Notes: a model not told the origin generated them from the sequence alone. Counted from the stretch's first letter, positions 1 to 9,185 are shown. The stretch is DNA of 64,000 nucleotides from Aromatoleum tolulyticum (GCF_900156155.1 NZ_FTMD01000013.1:88913-152912), one strand, 5' to 3'. Translations and numbers: made by a program.

Positions 1-1935
1 CGTCTTCGACGCGAGGTCGTGCATCGTCGCCTTGCTGCCGTCGTGGTTCATCTGCACGAGGAAGTTGCGCGTGACGGCGCCGATCAGCGGGAAGGCGCCT
101 TCGCGCAGGATCACGTGCACGGCACGCTCGCCTTCGGGCGCGGGGAGCTGCACGTCGCGGCCGAGCGCGCCGTTGCGGTACTCGACTCCGAGCAGGCCGG
201 CGACGGTCGGCATCAGGTCGACGAGGCTGGCGGCTTCCTCGAACACGCGCGGCTTCAGCAATTTGGGCGCGTAGATCACCGCCGGGACGTGCGTGCTTTC
301 GAGGTTGAGCTGCTCGAAGGCGGGCGGCATGAAGGGCAGGCGGCTGATGCGGCCGTTGTGGTCGCCGAAGAGCACGAAGATGGTGTTGTCGAACCAGCCG
401 TCGCGTTTCGCGATCTCCATCAGGCGGCCGATGTTGTGGTCGAGCAGGCGCACCGCGTTGTACTGGTCGACGTCCTGGAAGCTCGCGTCCTGTACTTCCT
501 GCAGCGAGGGCTTGCGGATCTCGAAGCCCTCGTTGTCCGCGGGAATGGTGTAGGGGCGGTGGTTGCCGGCGGTCTGGAGGTAGGCGAAGAAGGGGCGCCT
601 GGCGGCGTCGGCCTTCAATAGCGTGCTGCTCTCGCGGAACAGGTTGAGATCCGAGATGCCCCATACGTCGTCGTTGGGCGACTTCCACGCGCCTTCCTCG
701 ACCAGCTCGATGCCGTCGATGCTGCTCTGGATCAGTGCGTTCATGTTGGCCCAGCCGGCGCTGCCGCCGATCGCGTACACCTTGCGGTGTTCCTTCAGCG
801 CGTTGACCACGGTGTGCTGGTTGCTGATGAAGGGGTTGCGCGTCGCGCTCTCGGCGCGGGCGGCGTCGGGGATGCCGGTGATGCTGGCCCACACGGTCTT
901 CGCGGTGCCCGAGACGGGGACGTGGAAGTTGCGGAACAGCCAGCCTTCGCGCGCGATCCGGTCGAGGTTGGGGGTCGGGTCGAGCGGGTTGCCGAAGGTG
1001 CCTAGGCGGCTCGCGCCGAGCGATTCGAGCATCACGAAGACGACGTTGGGTGCGCGCTGGAACTGCAGACGGTGCGGCTGCGGGCCGATCTGGCGCGTCA
1101 CCGTGAGCTTCTCCGGGTCGGGTTCGGTGACGCCGAGGTAGCGGACCATCGTTTCGTAGTGCTTGGCCACCTGCGCGCGGTCGAAGGTTTCCTGCGGCGT
1201 GCGGATCGTGTCGTAGATGAAGATCACCGGGTTGAGGCCCAGCGCGCCGACTGCCGAGTTGCCGGACACGAAGGCGTCGCTCCAGCGCAGCGGTACGGGG
1301 TTCGAGGGGTTGATGCTGGTGAGGCGCCCGATCAGGCCCAGCAGGGTCAGGATCGTCAGCGCGACGGCGGCGACGGCCGCACGCGAGAGCGTCGGTGTCA
1401 CGCGCGCCGGCCGGTCGAGGAGGCGGCGTTCGAGGCGGATCGCGGCCCACAGCACCAGTACGGAGGCGGCGAGCCAGCCGGCGGCGATCTTCAGCACCGG
1501 GTAGCTCTGCCACAGCATGCCGGCGGAGATGTCCGTGTTGCCGAGGAAGCGCAGGATGGTCGAGTTGATGCGCAGGCCGAGGTAGTCGTAGTGGCCGAAG
1601 TCGAGCACGTAGAGGAGCAGGACGAGGAGGATCGCGAGGCCCAGGTAGAGCCGCGACAGGCCGCGCACGGCACGGCAGCGCACGAGGTTGGCGCGCGGCA
1701 GGAAGGCGAGCAGCGCCACCGGCAGCATCATCAGGATCGCCAGACGCAGGTCGAAGCGCAGGCCGATACCCACGGCCTCGACGATGCGCTCGCTGCCGAT
1801 GCCGCCCATCGCGTCGAAATCCGCGAAGCCGATCAGGAAGGCGCCGCGCAGCAGTGCGAAGACGATGAAGAACAGGGCGGTGCCGCCGAGCAGGTAGCGC
1901 ACGCGGCGGGAGTGGAGCCAATCGGTCAGGAGCAT
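1..1935 (-). CDS. Membrane sulfatase / LTA-synthase-like phosphotransferase (3' end cut by window edge)
   Basis: The first 645 residues are visible and the reading frame is still open at base 1. The N-terminal ~200 residues carry about five hydrophobic segments (for example around residues 12-35 and 62-80). A periplasmic alkaline-phosphatase-fold domain follows. NVVFVMLES near residues 295-303 is the metal-binding start, SGTAKT near 341-346 holds the likely Thr nucleophile, and FGDHNGR near 522-528 gives the late metal ligands. Thr rather than a formylglycine Cys/Ser context argues for a phosphotransferase (LTA synthase, OpgB or phosphoethanolamine transferase type) rather than a true sulfatase. 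It is the last visible gene of the LPS core operon, 24 bases after the double kinase, so decoration of LPS or a glucan with phospho-groups is a reasonable inference. The exact substrate is unknown. Confidence 0.85.
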   Translation of the reverse strand, partial: MLLTDWLHSRRVRYLLGGTALFFIVFALLRGAFLIGFADFDAMGGIGSERIVEAVGIGLRFDLRLAILMMLPVALLAFLPRANLVRCRAVRGLSRLYLGLAILLVLLLYVLDFGHYDYLGLRINSTILRFLGNTDISAGMLWQSYPVLKIAAGWLAASVLVLWAAIRLERRLLDRPARVTPTLSRAAVAAVALTILTLLGLIGRLTSINPSNPVPLRWSDAFVSGNSAVGALGLNPVIFIYDTIRTPQETFDRAQVAKHYETMVRYLGVTEPDPEKLTVTRQIGPQPHRLQFQRAPNVVFVMLESLGASRLGTFGNPLDPTPNLDRIAREGWLFRNFHVPVSGTAKTVWASITGIPDAARAESATRNPFISNQHTVVNALKEHRKVYAIGGSAGWANMNALIQSSIDGIELVEEGAWKSPNDDVWGISDLNLFRESSTLLKADAARRPFFAYLQTAGNHRPYTIPADNEGFEIRKPSLQEVQDASFQDVDQYNAVRLLDHNIGRLMEIAKRDGWFDNTIFVLFGDHNGRISRLPFMPPAFEQLNLESTHVPAVIYAPKLLKPRVFEEAASLVDLMPTVAGLLGVEYRNGALGRDVQLPAPEGERAVHVILREGAFPLIGAVTRNFLVQMNHDGSKATMHDLASKT

Positions 1936-1959
1936 GGGTGTTCGGGTATCAAAGAGCGC

Positions 1960-3405
1960 TCAGGGGCGGCCGGGCAGCATCGCGTCGAGCCAGCGATGAA
2001 GCGGCGAATCCGCGGGCCAGTTGCGCAGGAAGCGCGCGCGATCGCGGCGCCAGGCGCGGTGGAAGCCAGCGATTGTAGCGTGCTGGCGGGCGGCATCAAG
2101 GTCGATCAGCAAGGACTTGTTGCCGTCCCATAGCAGGTTGGTGGCCTTCAAATCACCATGGCTTATGCGCTCCCGATACAGGGTGTCGAAAAGCGTCTTG
2201 AGCGATGCGGCTTCCGCGGGCGTGGGTGCCGCGTCGGGCTGGAGATGCGCGCGCATGTCGGGGCCGCCGCAATATTCGGTGACGAGCCACGCGCGCGCGC
2301 GCAACGGGCCCCAGCGCTCCTCGATCAGCGCGAGCGGCCTGGGCGTCGGGATGCCGAAGAGGGACAGGCGATGCCCCTCGCGCCACGAGTGCCAGGCACG
2401 CGTCGGGCGCCACGCGCGCGAGATCGCGTGGCCGAGGTGCTTGAGGTTGTAGCGCTTGACGACGAGCTGGCGGCCGCCGACTTCGACGCGCGCGACGGTG
2501 CAGGTGTTGCCGCGCTTGAGCGAATGGCCGGACTCTATCCAGCGGTCGGGGTCGGCGAGCAGCGGCGCGAGCGCGTCGGCCTCGCTGCGTACGACGGCTT
2601 CGAAGCGGTGCAGGCTGCGGCGCACGCGGAACAGCGTGCAGTCGCGGCCGGTCTTGGCGAGGTAGTCGCGCAGGCGCCAGGCGCGCTCGTGGTGCAGCGC
2701 GCGGGCGAGCGCGGCATCGTCGAGGGCGGGGGCGCCGCCGTCGCGGTAGGCGTCGAGGAGCGGTGCCAGCGCGCCGTCCCAGGTGCGCGGCAGTTGCGCG
2801 ATCAGCATCGCGAGGTCGCGCGCGGCGGGTTTGGCGGCGAGCGGTGCGTTGGCGGTCGTGACGGCGTCGCCGTCGATGAGGTACAGGCGCCCGTCGTGCA
2901 GCAGGAAGTTGCCGAAGTGCAGGTCGTCGTGGGCGAGGCCGGCGCAATGCAGGCGTCCGAGCAGACTGAAGGCGGGGGCGAGCAGCGCAAGGGCGGCGGC
3001 GTCGCCGGGCGCGCGCTCGGCGAGCGGGCGCCAGTGCTCGAGGAGCGTCGTCGCGCCGTCGAGAAATTCGGTCGTCAGCAGGTGGCCGCCGCCGGGCAGC
3101 GCGGCCGCGGCGGCCAGGGCGGGGGTCGGGATGCCGGCCGCGGCGAGCGCAGCGATGCCTTGCCGTTCGCGCTCGGCGCGGCGGGCGCTGTCCTTGTCGA
3201 CGAAGAGCTTCGCGAGCACGCGGCGGCCGTCGAGCAGGCTGTCGCCGACGATGCGCTTGCCGGGCAGCACGCGCAGCAGGTGCGTCATGGTGAGTTCGCG
3301 GCCGTCGGCGAGCGTGACGCGGAAGGGCACGTCGGGGGTGCGTCCGGCGGCGCGCAGCGCGGCCGCGTCCGCGAGCGGGAGGGTTGGCGGAAGCAGGGCG
3401 GTCAT
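1960..3405 (-). CDS. Tandem two-domain LPS-type kinase
   Basis: This 481-residue cytoplasmic protein contains two complete kinase-like halves. The first has a catalytic loop HDDLHFGN at about residues 158-165 and a metal-binding LIDGD about ten residues later. The second has a Lys-bearing strand (VVKRYN), HGDLKATN at about 416-423 and LIDLD near 435. Both loops keep the HxD Asp and the following Asn, so both halves look able to bind ATP and metal. The start ATG overlaps the stop of the upstream kinase gene by four bases (ATGA), which fixes it. Position after waaP and two other kinases matches Pseudomonas aeruginosa, where a protein of similar size (PA5006) sits in the waaFCGP cluster; that synteny is recalled, not searched. 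Likely role is phosphorylation of LPS core heptose or assistance to it. Confidence 0.85.
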   Translation of the reverse strand: MTALLPPTLPLADAAALRAAGRTPDVPFRVTLADGRELTMTHLLRVLPGKRIVGDSLLDGRRVLAKLFVDKDSARRAERERQGIAALAAAGIPTPALAAAAALPGGGHLLTTEFLDGATTLLEHWRPLAERAPGDAAALALLAPAFSLLGRLHCAGLAHDDLHFGNFLLHDGRLYLIDGDAVTTANAPLAAKPAARDLAMLIAQLPRTWDGALAPLLDAYRDGGAPALDDAALARALHHERAWRLRDYLAKTGRDCTLFRVRRSLHRFEAVVRSEADALAPLLADPDRWIESGHSLKRGNTCTVARVEVGGRQLVVKRYNLKHLGHAISRAWRPTRAWHSWREGHRLSLFGIPTPRPLALIEERWGPLRARAWLVTEYCGGPDMRAHLQPDAAPTPAEAASLKTLFDTLYRERISHGDLKATNLLWDGNKSLLIDLDAARQHATIAGFHRAWRRDRARFLRNWPADSPLHRWLDAMLPGRP

Positions 3406-4175
3406 CGGCGGGCAGCCTTGCGGTGGCGGCGCTGCAGGACGCTGCGCGCGAGGTGCGCGGCGGCGTCGTCGAGGGCGTCGCGGCCGAGGTAGCGCAGCAG
3501 GAAGCGCAGGCGCTCGGTGGCGGCGGGGCCGCGGGTGTGGCGGTTCAGCGCGTCGAGGTCGCGCACGCGGTCGCGGGCACCGAGGAACAGCGGGCGGGTC
3601 TTTTCGAGGTCGATCAGGCGCGCGCTGGCGCGGCCGCTGTCGACGCGCACGAAGACGTGCTTGGGGTACAGGCAGTTGTGCAGGTGACCGGCGCCGTGCA
3701 GCGTGCGCGCGAGGCCGGCGACGGCATCGACGATCGCGCGCCGTGTCGCGCGCGGCAGCGCCGGCCAGTCGGCGAGCCAGCGGTCGAGCGGCTTGTGATC
3801 GTCGAGTGCGCGCGTCACGAGCAGCGCGCAAACCTTGCCGGCGATGCGGCGCTGGCCGAAGAACACCGCTTCGAGCGCGGGCACGTCGTCGTGCTGGTAG
3901 CGGCGGATGTTGCGGAATTCGCGCGCGAAGGTGGCTTCTCCGAGCGGGTGGCGCAGGCTGCGGCTGAGGTGGTCGATCTGGCGCTTGAGGTAGAAGGCGT
4001 GCACCGTGCCGTCGGCGTCGACGAGCTCCAGCCGGCTCACGCTGCTCCAGCCGCCGCGGCCTGTGTTGGGGGCGTCCACGCTGTCGAGTTCGAGCGCCCA
4101 CAGCGCCGCGAAGCGGTCGAGGCCGTGCCGGGCGAACAGTGTGCGGGCGGAGTCGGCGATGTAGTCGTCGCTCAC
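3402..4175 (-). CDS. LPS core kinase of the InaA/WapQ type
   Basis: A 257-residue kinase-fold protein. The catalytic-loop region reads HNCLYPKHVFV at about residues 163-173, followed by an LIDLEKTR motif. The usual HxD Asp is replaced (H-N-C), a pattern I associate with InaA/WapQ-like proteins rather than with active WaaP. The GTG start at 4175 lies one base after the upstream stop codon, with AAGGA about ten bases before it; no ATG fits, because the longer frame runs far into the upstream gene. Its stop overlaps the next start by four bases. In Pseudomonas the equivalent position is held by wapQ, so a role in inner-core phosphorylation is inferred from synteny. Whether it is catalytic is uncertain given the altered loop. 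Confidence 0.8.
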   Translation of the reverse strand: MSDDYIADSARTLFARHGLDRFAALWALELDSVDAPNTGRGGWSSVSRLELVDADGTVHAFYLKRQIDHLSRSLRHPLGEATFAREFRNIRRYQHDDVPALEAVFFGQRRIAGKVCALLVTRALDDHKPLDRWLADWPALPRATRRAIVDAVAGLARTLHGAGHLHNCLYPKHVFVRVDSGRASARLIDLEKTRPLFLGARDRVRDLDALNRHTRGPAATERLRFLLRYLGRDALDDAAAHLARSVLQRRHRKAARR

Positions 4176-4176
4176 C

Positions 4177-4965
4177 TTACTCGCGTCCTTCGAAAAACGC
4201 CGTGATGCGCCGGATGCGGCGCTTGTCGGCCGCATCGAGGCGGCGTTTGCCGGCGTAGTCGAGGTAGAAGCGCAGGCGCTGCGTGCGCGTGAGGTGGTAC
4301 TTCGCGACCTTGTCGAGGCAGGCGAGGTCCTTGACGATGCGGTAGGCGAGCAGGGGGCCGCGCCAGAACGTGCCGCCGGGGCAATCGATGAGGTAGAGGC
4401 GGGGGGCGTGGCCTGTGGCGTCGTCCTTGCCTTCCCCGCCTTCATCGACGAGCAGGTTGCGCCACTTCAGGTCGTTGTGCGCGAAGCGGTGGGCGTGCAG
4501 CGTGCGCGTGATGTCCGCGAGCTGCCGCGACACGCCGGCGACCCAGCGGCGGTCCTTCAGGCGCGGATCGTGAGTGAGTGCGAGCTTGGCGAGGTCGGTC
4601 GTGCGCGGCAGCTCGGCGGTGATCATCGCGCCGCGTGCGAAGGCGCCCAGGCGGCGCTCCATGCCCCAGGCGACGACGGTTGCGGTCGGGATGCCCCAGG
4701 CGGCGAAGTGGCGCAGGTTCTGCCATTCGGCCTTCACGCGCGGCCGGCCGAGCCAGCGCCGCAGGTGCTTGCCGGCGCCGTGGTAGCGTTTGACATAGTA
4801 GTGGCGGCCGGCGACCTCGACCTTCAGCACTTCGCTGAGCGGATCGCGCGCAACGCGCTGGCCCGTGAGTGCGAACACCGCGTCGAGCGAGCCGAAGGCG
4901 GTGAGCGGTGCGCCGTCGTCGCCGGTCGTGCGCAGGTAGTCCGGGTTCAGCTTCCAGCCGCTCAT
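4177..4965 (-). CDS. LPS core kinase of the WapP type
   Basis: This 262-residue kinase-fold protein has YYVKRYHG (probable ATP-binding Lys) near residues 56-63, the catalytic loop HNDLKWRN near 162-169 and LYLIDCPG afterwards, where the usual DFG/DLD is DCP. It overlaps the stop of waaP by four bases (ATGA). The product should phosphorylate a sugar of the LPS inner core at the cytoplasmic face before export, by analogy with P. aeruginosa WapP, which sits immediately after waaP. The Asp-Cys-Pro motif is unusual for a kinase metal site, but Asp itself is kept. The family call is firm; the exact phosphorylated position is not. Confidence 0.82.
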   Translation of the reverse strand: MSGWKLNPDYLRTTGDDGAPLTAFGSLDAVFALTGQRVARDPLSEVLKVEVAGRHYYVKRYHGAGKHLRRWLGRPRVKAEWQNLRHFAAWGIPTATVVAWGMERRLGAFARGAMITAELPRTTDLAKLALTHDPRLKDRRWVAGVSRQLADITRTLHAHRFAHNDLKWRNLLVDEGGEGKDDATGHAPRLYLIDCPGGTFWRGPLLAYRIVKDLACLDKVAKYHLTRTQRLRFYLDYAGKRRLDAADKRRIRRITAFFEGRE

Positions 4966-5786
4966 CGTTGCAGCGCCGGCCGGTGGGCGAACTTGCGCTC
5001 GTAGCGGCGCTTGAGGCGTGCGGCCTCGCGTTCGAGGTGCGCGAACAGACGCGCTTCGCGCTTGAGCGTGTCGCGCAGCGGGCCGGGGAAGTAGTCGCGC
5101 AGGAAGCGCAGCTTGTCGCGCCGCGTGAGGCCGATGTCGAGCGCCGAGAAGTACAGCGCCGCGAGGTCCTTGTCGCGCCAGCGCCGCGGCGTGCGCTCGC
5201 GCAGCTGCGCGCGGTGCAGGTCGATCACCGACAGGCGCAGCCGGTCGGGGGCGGGCGGTGGGTCGAGATCGAGCAGGAAGTGCACCAGGTAGAAGTCGCG
5301 GTGGTTGATGCCGGCCTCGTGCATGCCGCGTGCGATGCGGGTGACTTCCCTGAGCAGCGCGCGCTTGAGGGCGACCGGCGGCGGGTTGTCGGCCCAGTCG
5401 CGGGTGAAGGCGTCGAGGTCGGTCGTCGGCTCCAGCGCTTCGGTGATGAGGAAGGATTCGCGCCGCGCCGGGCCGCTTCCGCGGTCGCCGAAGGCCACTG
5501 CCGTCATCGTGCCAAGTCCGTGCGCGTGGAAGGCCTGGATCGCGCGCCATTCGTTCTCGGCGCCGAGCACCGGCAGGCGCCCGCGCACGAGGTTCTCGAG
5601 GATCTCGCCCCAGCCGATGCCGCGGTGCAGCTTGGCGTAGTAGCCGCGTCCGTCGATCTCGAAGCGGAAGGTGCGCCGGCCTTCGAGTTCGCGCACGACG
5701 GTGCCGGTGAGCGCGGCAGCGGCCGCGAAGGGGTCGCGGCCCGCCCATAGCGTTGCGAAGGGTTCGGCGAGGACGACGGTGCTCAC
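4962..5786 (-). CDS. waaP: Lipopolysaccharide core heptose(I) kinase WaaP/RfaP
   Basis: The 274-residue product transfers phosphate from ATP to O4 of heptose I in the LPS inner core. The diagnostic sequence INHRDFYLVHFLL (HRD near residues 158-160) matches the WaaP catalytic loop closely, followed by a metal-binding VIDLHR. YYAKLHRG near residues 54-61 carries the ATP-binding Lys. The start is GTG at 5786: AGGAGGG lies nine bases upstream, whereas the in-frame ATG 27 bases further up has no such site. Directly after waaG and before two related kinases, in the order known from pseudomonads. In those bacteria WaaP is tied to outer-membrane integrity, which makes this operon a likely essential unit (inference). 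Confidence 0.93.
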   Translation of the reverse strand: MSTVVLAEPFATLWAGRDPFAAAAALTGTVVRELEGRRTFRFEIDGRGYYAKLHRGIGWGEILENLVRGRLPVLGAENEWRAIQAFHAHGLGTMTAVAFGDRGSGPARRESFLITEALEPTTDLDAFTRDWADNPPPVALKRALLREVTRIARGMHEAGINHRDFYLVHFLLDLDPPPAPDRLRLSVIDLHRAQLRERTPRRWRDKDLAALYFSALDIGLTRRDKLRFLRDYFPGPLRDTLKREARLFAHLEREAARLKRRYERKFAHRPALQR

Positions 5787-5863
5787 TGGACTACCCTCCT
5801 GTCTGCGCGACATCCTCCCCACGGGAAGACAAGCGCCCCCTTCGGGCGGCCGGGCGGGGGCGC

Positions 5864-6985
5864 TCATCTGCGCTGGCCGAGGATCACGTCGGCGGCCCGC
5901 TCGGGCAGGCTGTAGAGGTCGTGGCTGTCGGCGTAGGCGAGCGCGTTGCGCTGCCACTGCGCGCGCGCGGCGTCGTCGCCGAGCATCTGCGCGAGTGCGG
6001 CATTCATCGCGCCCTGGTCGAAGGGTTCCGCGATGACGCGCCCGGCGTCGGCCTCTGCGATGTAGTGTGCATAGCCGCAGGCGCCGCTGACGAGTGCGGG
6101 CAGGCCCGCGACGAGCGCTTCGAGCAGCACCGTGCCGGTGTTCTCGTGGCGCGCGGGGTGCATGAACAGGTCGGCGCCGAGCAGGAAACGCGGCACGTCG
6201 TTGCGCCCGCCGGGCAGCGAGACGCGCCCGGCGATGCCGAGCGTGCGCGCCTGGTCCAGGAAAGGTTTGGGATCGTCGGCGCCGAGCGCGATCAGGTGCG
6301 TGCGGCGCTTGAGCGGCTCGGGCAGCGCGCCGATCGCCGCGAGCGTGCGGTCCAGGCCCTTGCGCGGGAAGTCGGAACCGATCTGCACGACCAGCAGGTC
6401 GTCGTCGGCGAGGCGGAACTCGCGCCGGAATGCGGCACGGATCCCGGCGGCGTTCGCCGGGGCGCGGCGGTCGGGGGCGATGCCCGGCGGCAGCGGGTGG
6501 AAGCGGCGCTGCGGCGTGCCGTAATACTGGGCGAACAGGGCTTGCTGCGCGGGCGAGATGGTCAGGATCTCGGTATGCACCTCGGGCGCGAACACCGCGC
6601 GCTCGTAGGCCGAGAAGTGGCGGTAGCGTGGGCTGTAGCGGTAGAGGGGTTTCCTCAGGCGGCGTGCCTTGTCCTCGTAGCACGGGTCGGCGGCGTAATA
6701 CACGTCGAGGCCCGGCATCTTGTTGAAGCCGACGACGCGGTCGGCGGGGCGGCGGCGCAGGTCGGCCTGCACCCAGGCGGTGAATTTCGCGTAGCGGCGG
6801 TGGTTGGTGAAGGCCTTCACCGGGACGCGCACGAGTTCGAAGCCCGGCGGGACCTCGCCCTGCCATTCCAGCGCATACACGCGGATGTCGTGGCCGCGCG
6901 CCTGGCAGGTCAGCGCGATGCGCAGGAAGTCGCGCTGCAGGCCGCCGAAGGGGAAGTACTTGTACAGGCAGAACGCGAGCTGCAT
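5864..6985 (-). CDS. waaG: LPS glycosyltransferase WaaG (GT4)
   Basis: A 373-residue GT4-family, GT-B-fold transferase that adds the first outer-core hexose to heptose II. The N-terminal FGGLQRDF loop near residues 13-20 is the acceptor/phosphate-binding turn typical of WaaG. A Rossmann core (VVQIGSDFPRKGLDR) lies near residues 205-220. The E-x7-E nucleotide-sugar motif is ENTGTVLLE near 281-289. The ATG shares one base with the stop of waaC (TGATG), so the start is fixed by coupling. A 77-base gap separates it from waaP, the largest inside this operon. Confidence 0.93.
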   Translation of the reverse strand: MQLAFCLYKYFPFGGLQRDFLRIALTCQARGHDIRVYALEWQGEVPPGFELVRVPVKAFTNHRRYAKFTAWVQADLRRRPADRVVGFNKMPGLDVYYAADPCYEDKARRLRKPLYRYSPRYRHFSAYERAVFAPEVHTEILTISPAQQALFAQYYGTPQRRFHPLPPGIAPDRRAPANAAGIRAAFRREFRLADDDLLVVQIGSDFPRKGLDRTLAAIGALPEPLKRRTHLIALGADDPKPFLDQARTLGIAGRVSLPGGRNDVPRFLLGADLFMHPARHENTGTVLLEALVAGLPALVSGACGYAHYIAEADAGRVIAEPFDQGAMNAALAQMLGDDAARAQWQRNALAYADSHDLYSLPERAADVILGQRR

Positions 6986-8139
6986 CAACGGGCCTTGCGG
7001 TCGAATACGGGCCGTAGCGCGGGGCGCAGCACGGCGCTGCCGTCGTCCGGCTCCGGGGCGGCGAACGCAGGCTCCGCGCACGGGACGCCGTCCGCGATCA
7101 CGGACTGCAGTGCGCGCCATACCCGCTCCGGCGCGAGGCGCGTGAAGCACAGCGGCTGCTCGGTGGCGAGGTCGAAGCGGGATCGCTCCTCGTCGGTCGG
7201 CTCGTGCGTGCAGCGGCGCTGCAGGCAGGGTGCGCAGGCCAGGTTCGACGCGAAATGGAACTGGTTATGGCCCCAGGCGCCGGTGAAGCCGGGGTTGGTC
7301 GGCCCGAACAGCGACAGCGTCGGCACGTCGAACGCCGCCGCGAGATGGCCGAGGCCGGTATCGACGGCGACACAGGCGCGCGCGCCGGCGAGCTGCGCGG
7401 CGATGCCGGCGAGCCTGAGGCGCGGCAGCACGGTAACGTTGGGCAGGCCGGCAGCGAGGCGTTCGGCGCGTGCACGCTCCTCGTCGTTGCCCCAGGGCAG
7501 GCGCACCGCCCAGCCGCCGTCGCGGGCGAGTTCGAGGAGTCGCCGCCAATAGACTTCGGGCCAGTGCTTGGTCGTCCAGGTGGTGCCGTGCAGGAACAGC
7601 AGGTAGTCGCCGTCGTCGCGGCCCGGCGGGAGCACGCGGCGGCGGTCGAGGCCGTATTCGCCCGGCCCTTCGGGCAGCGGGTAGCCGAGTGCGCGGGCGA
7701 AGAGCTCGCGCACGCGCTCGACCGCGTGGCGGCCGACCGGAACGGCATGGGAATGAGTGTAGAAGCGCGTCGCGAACGGCTCGCGCGCCGAGTTGCGGTC
7801 CAGGCCGTGCACCGGCCGGCTGGCGTAGCGCGTCAGGAAGGCGCTCTTGATCAGCCCCTGCGCGTCGATGGTCGCGTCGTAGCGGACCTGCTTCAGGCGG
7901 CGGGTGAAGCGCCGCCATTCGCCGCTGCGTAGCGCCGCAAAGGGCGATTTGCGCCAGCGTCGCACGGCGACCGGGATCACTTCATCGACCGCCGGATGCC
8001 ACGACGGGATTTCGGCGAAGGCTTCCTCGACGACCCAGTCGAAACGGATGCCGGGGATCGCGCGCGCGGCATCGGTCAGCGCCGGCAAGGTGTGGATGAC
8101 GTCGCCGAGCGACGAGGTCTTGACGACCAGTACGCGCAT
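6985..8139 (-). CDS. waaC: ADP-heptose:LPS heptosyltransferase I
   Basis: This GT9 enzyme (384 residues) transfers the first L-glycero-D-manno-heptose to Kdo2-lipid A. It begins [20 protein letters not shown], the standard N-terminus with the glycine-rich loop and catalytic-side Asp of WaaC. The C-terminal half has VAVDTGLGHLAAA and SLFGPTNP, the ADP-heptose binding motifs. The C-terminal ~45 residues after ERVWRAL extend beyond the usual ~330-residue length and are Ala/Pro-rich. Its start and stop share one base with waaF and waaG respectively, so the trio is probably translationally coupled. Confidence 0.94.
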   Translation of the reverse strand: MRVLVVKTSSLGDVIHTLPALTDAARAIPGIRFDWVVEEAFAEIPSWHPAVDEVIPVAVRRWRKSPFAALRSGEWRRFTRRLKQVRYDATIDAQGLIKSAFLTRYASRPVHGLDRNSAREPFATRFYTHSHAVPVGRHAVERVRELFARALGYPLPEGPGEYGLDRRRVLPPGRDDGDYLLFLHGTTWTTKHWPEVYWRRLLELARDGGWAVRLPWGNDEERARAERLAAGLPNVTVLPRLRLAGIAAQLAGARACVAVDTGLGHLAAAFDVPTLSLFGPTNPGFTGAWGHNQFHFASNLACAPCLQRRCTHEPTDEERSRFDLATEQPLCFTRLAPERVWRALQSVIADGVPCAEPAFAAPEPDDGSAVLRPALRPVFDRKAR

Positions 8140-9185
8140 CAGGCGGCTCCGCGGGTGTCCTGCTGCGCCGTGACGCCCAGCGTCGCCAGCGACGCCAGCA
8201 CGCTCGCCGGCGTGATCTCGTGCAGGCAGCGGGTGTGGCCGAGCGGGCACACGCGCTCGAAGCACGGCGAGCATTCGATGCGCAGGTAGCGGACCGCGAC
8301 GCGGTCGGACAGCGGTGGCGTATGGTCCGGGGTCGAGGAGCCGTACACCGCGACCAGCGGCCGGTCGAGCGCCGCGGCGACGTGCATCAGGCCGGAGTCG
8401 TTGGTCACCGCCGCCGCGCTCATCGCCAGCAGGTCGACGGCATCGCCGAGCTGGGTGCGGCCGCACAGGTTATGCACGCCGTTCCCCGCCTTGGCGGCGA
8501 TTTCCTGGCCCGCCGGCGCGTCCTTGGCCGAGCCGAGCACCCACACCTGGTAGCCGCGCTCGACGAGCTCGGCGGCGAGTGCGGCGTAATGCGCGAGCGG
8601 CCACTGCTTGGCGGGGCCGTATTCGGCGCCGGGCATGAAGGCGATCGCGGGGCGGTCGGGATCGAGGCCCAGTTCGGCACGCAGGCGCGCCTGGTTGGCC
8701 GGGGCCGCGACCAGGCGCGGACGCGGGAAGGGCTGCGGCAGGGGTTTGCCGGCAGGGCGGCCGAGCGCGACGAAGCGCTGCACGGTCATCGGCAGCGCGG
8801 CCTTGTCGAGGCGGCGCATGTCGTTGATGAGGCCGTAGCGCATCTCGCCGCGGAAGGCGGTGCGCTGCGGGATGCGGGCGAAGAAGGGCGCCAGCGCGGA
8901 TTTCAGCGAACCGGGGAGCACGATCGCCTGGTCGTAGTGCCGTCTTGCGAGTTCGCGCCCGAGCCGCCAGCGTTCCTTCAGGCCGAGCTGCCCGTGGCCG
9001 AGCGGCATCGCGATGCCGCCGCGCACCTCGGGCATGCGCTCGAGGATGGCCAGCGACCAGCCCGGCGCGAGCACGTCGATGTCGCACGGGCCTTCGGCCT
9101 TCAGGGTCATGAAGAGGCTCTGCGCCATCACCATGTCCCCGACCCACGAGGGGCCTACCACCAGGATCTGCCGCGCTGCGGTCAT
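8139..9185 (-). CDS. waaF: ADP-heptose:LPS heptosyltransferase II
   Basis: A 348-residue GT9 heptosyltransferase adding heptose II to heptose [20 protein letters not shown] at the N-terminus is the WaaF form of the glycine loop. [15 protein letters not shown] near residues 187-201 and [14 protein letters not shown] near 261-274 are the other GT9 signatures. [17 protein letters not shown] near residues 305-321 is the Cys-rich segment usual in this family. The start overlaps the hldD stop by four bases. No waaA (Kdo transferase) gene is in the window, so the core pathway is not completely clustered here. Confidence 0.94.
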   Translation of the reverse strand: MTAARQILVVGPSWVGDMVMAQSLFMTLKAEGPCDIDVLAPGWSLAILERMPEVRGGIAMPLGHGQLGLKERWRLGRELARRHYDQAIVLPGSLKSALAPFFARIPQRTAFRGEMRYGLINDMRRLDKAALPMTVQRFVALGRPAGKPLPQPFPRPRLVAAPANQARLRAELGLDPDRPAIAFMPGAEYGPAKQWPLAHYAALAAELVERGYQVWVLGSAKDAPAGQEIAAKAGNGVHNLCGRTQLGDAVDLLAMSAAAVTNDSGLMHVAAALDRPLVAVYGSSTPDHTPPLSDRVAVRYLRIECSPCFERVCPLGHTRCLHEITPASVLASLATLGVTAQQDTRGAA

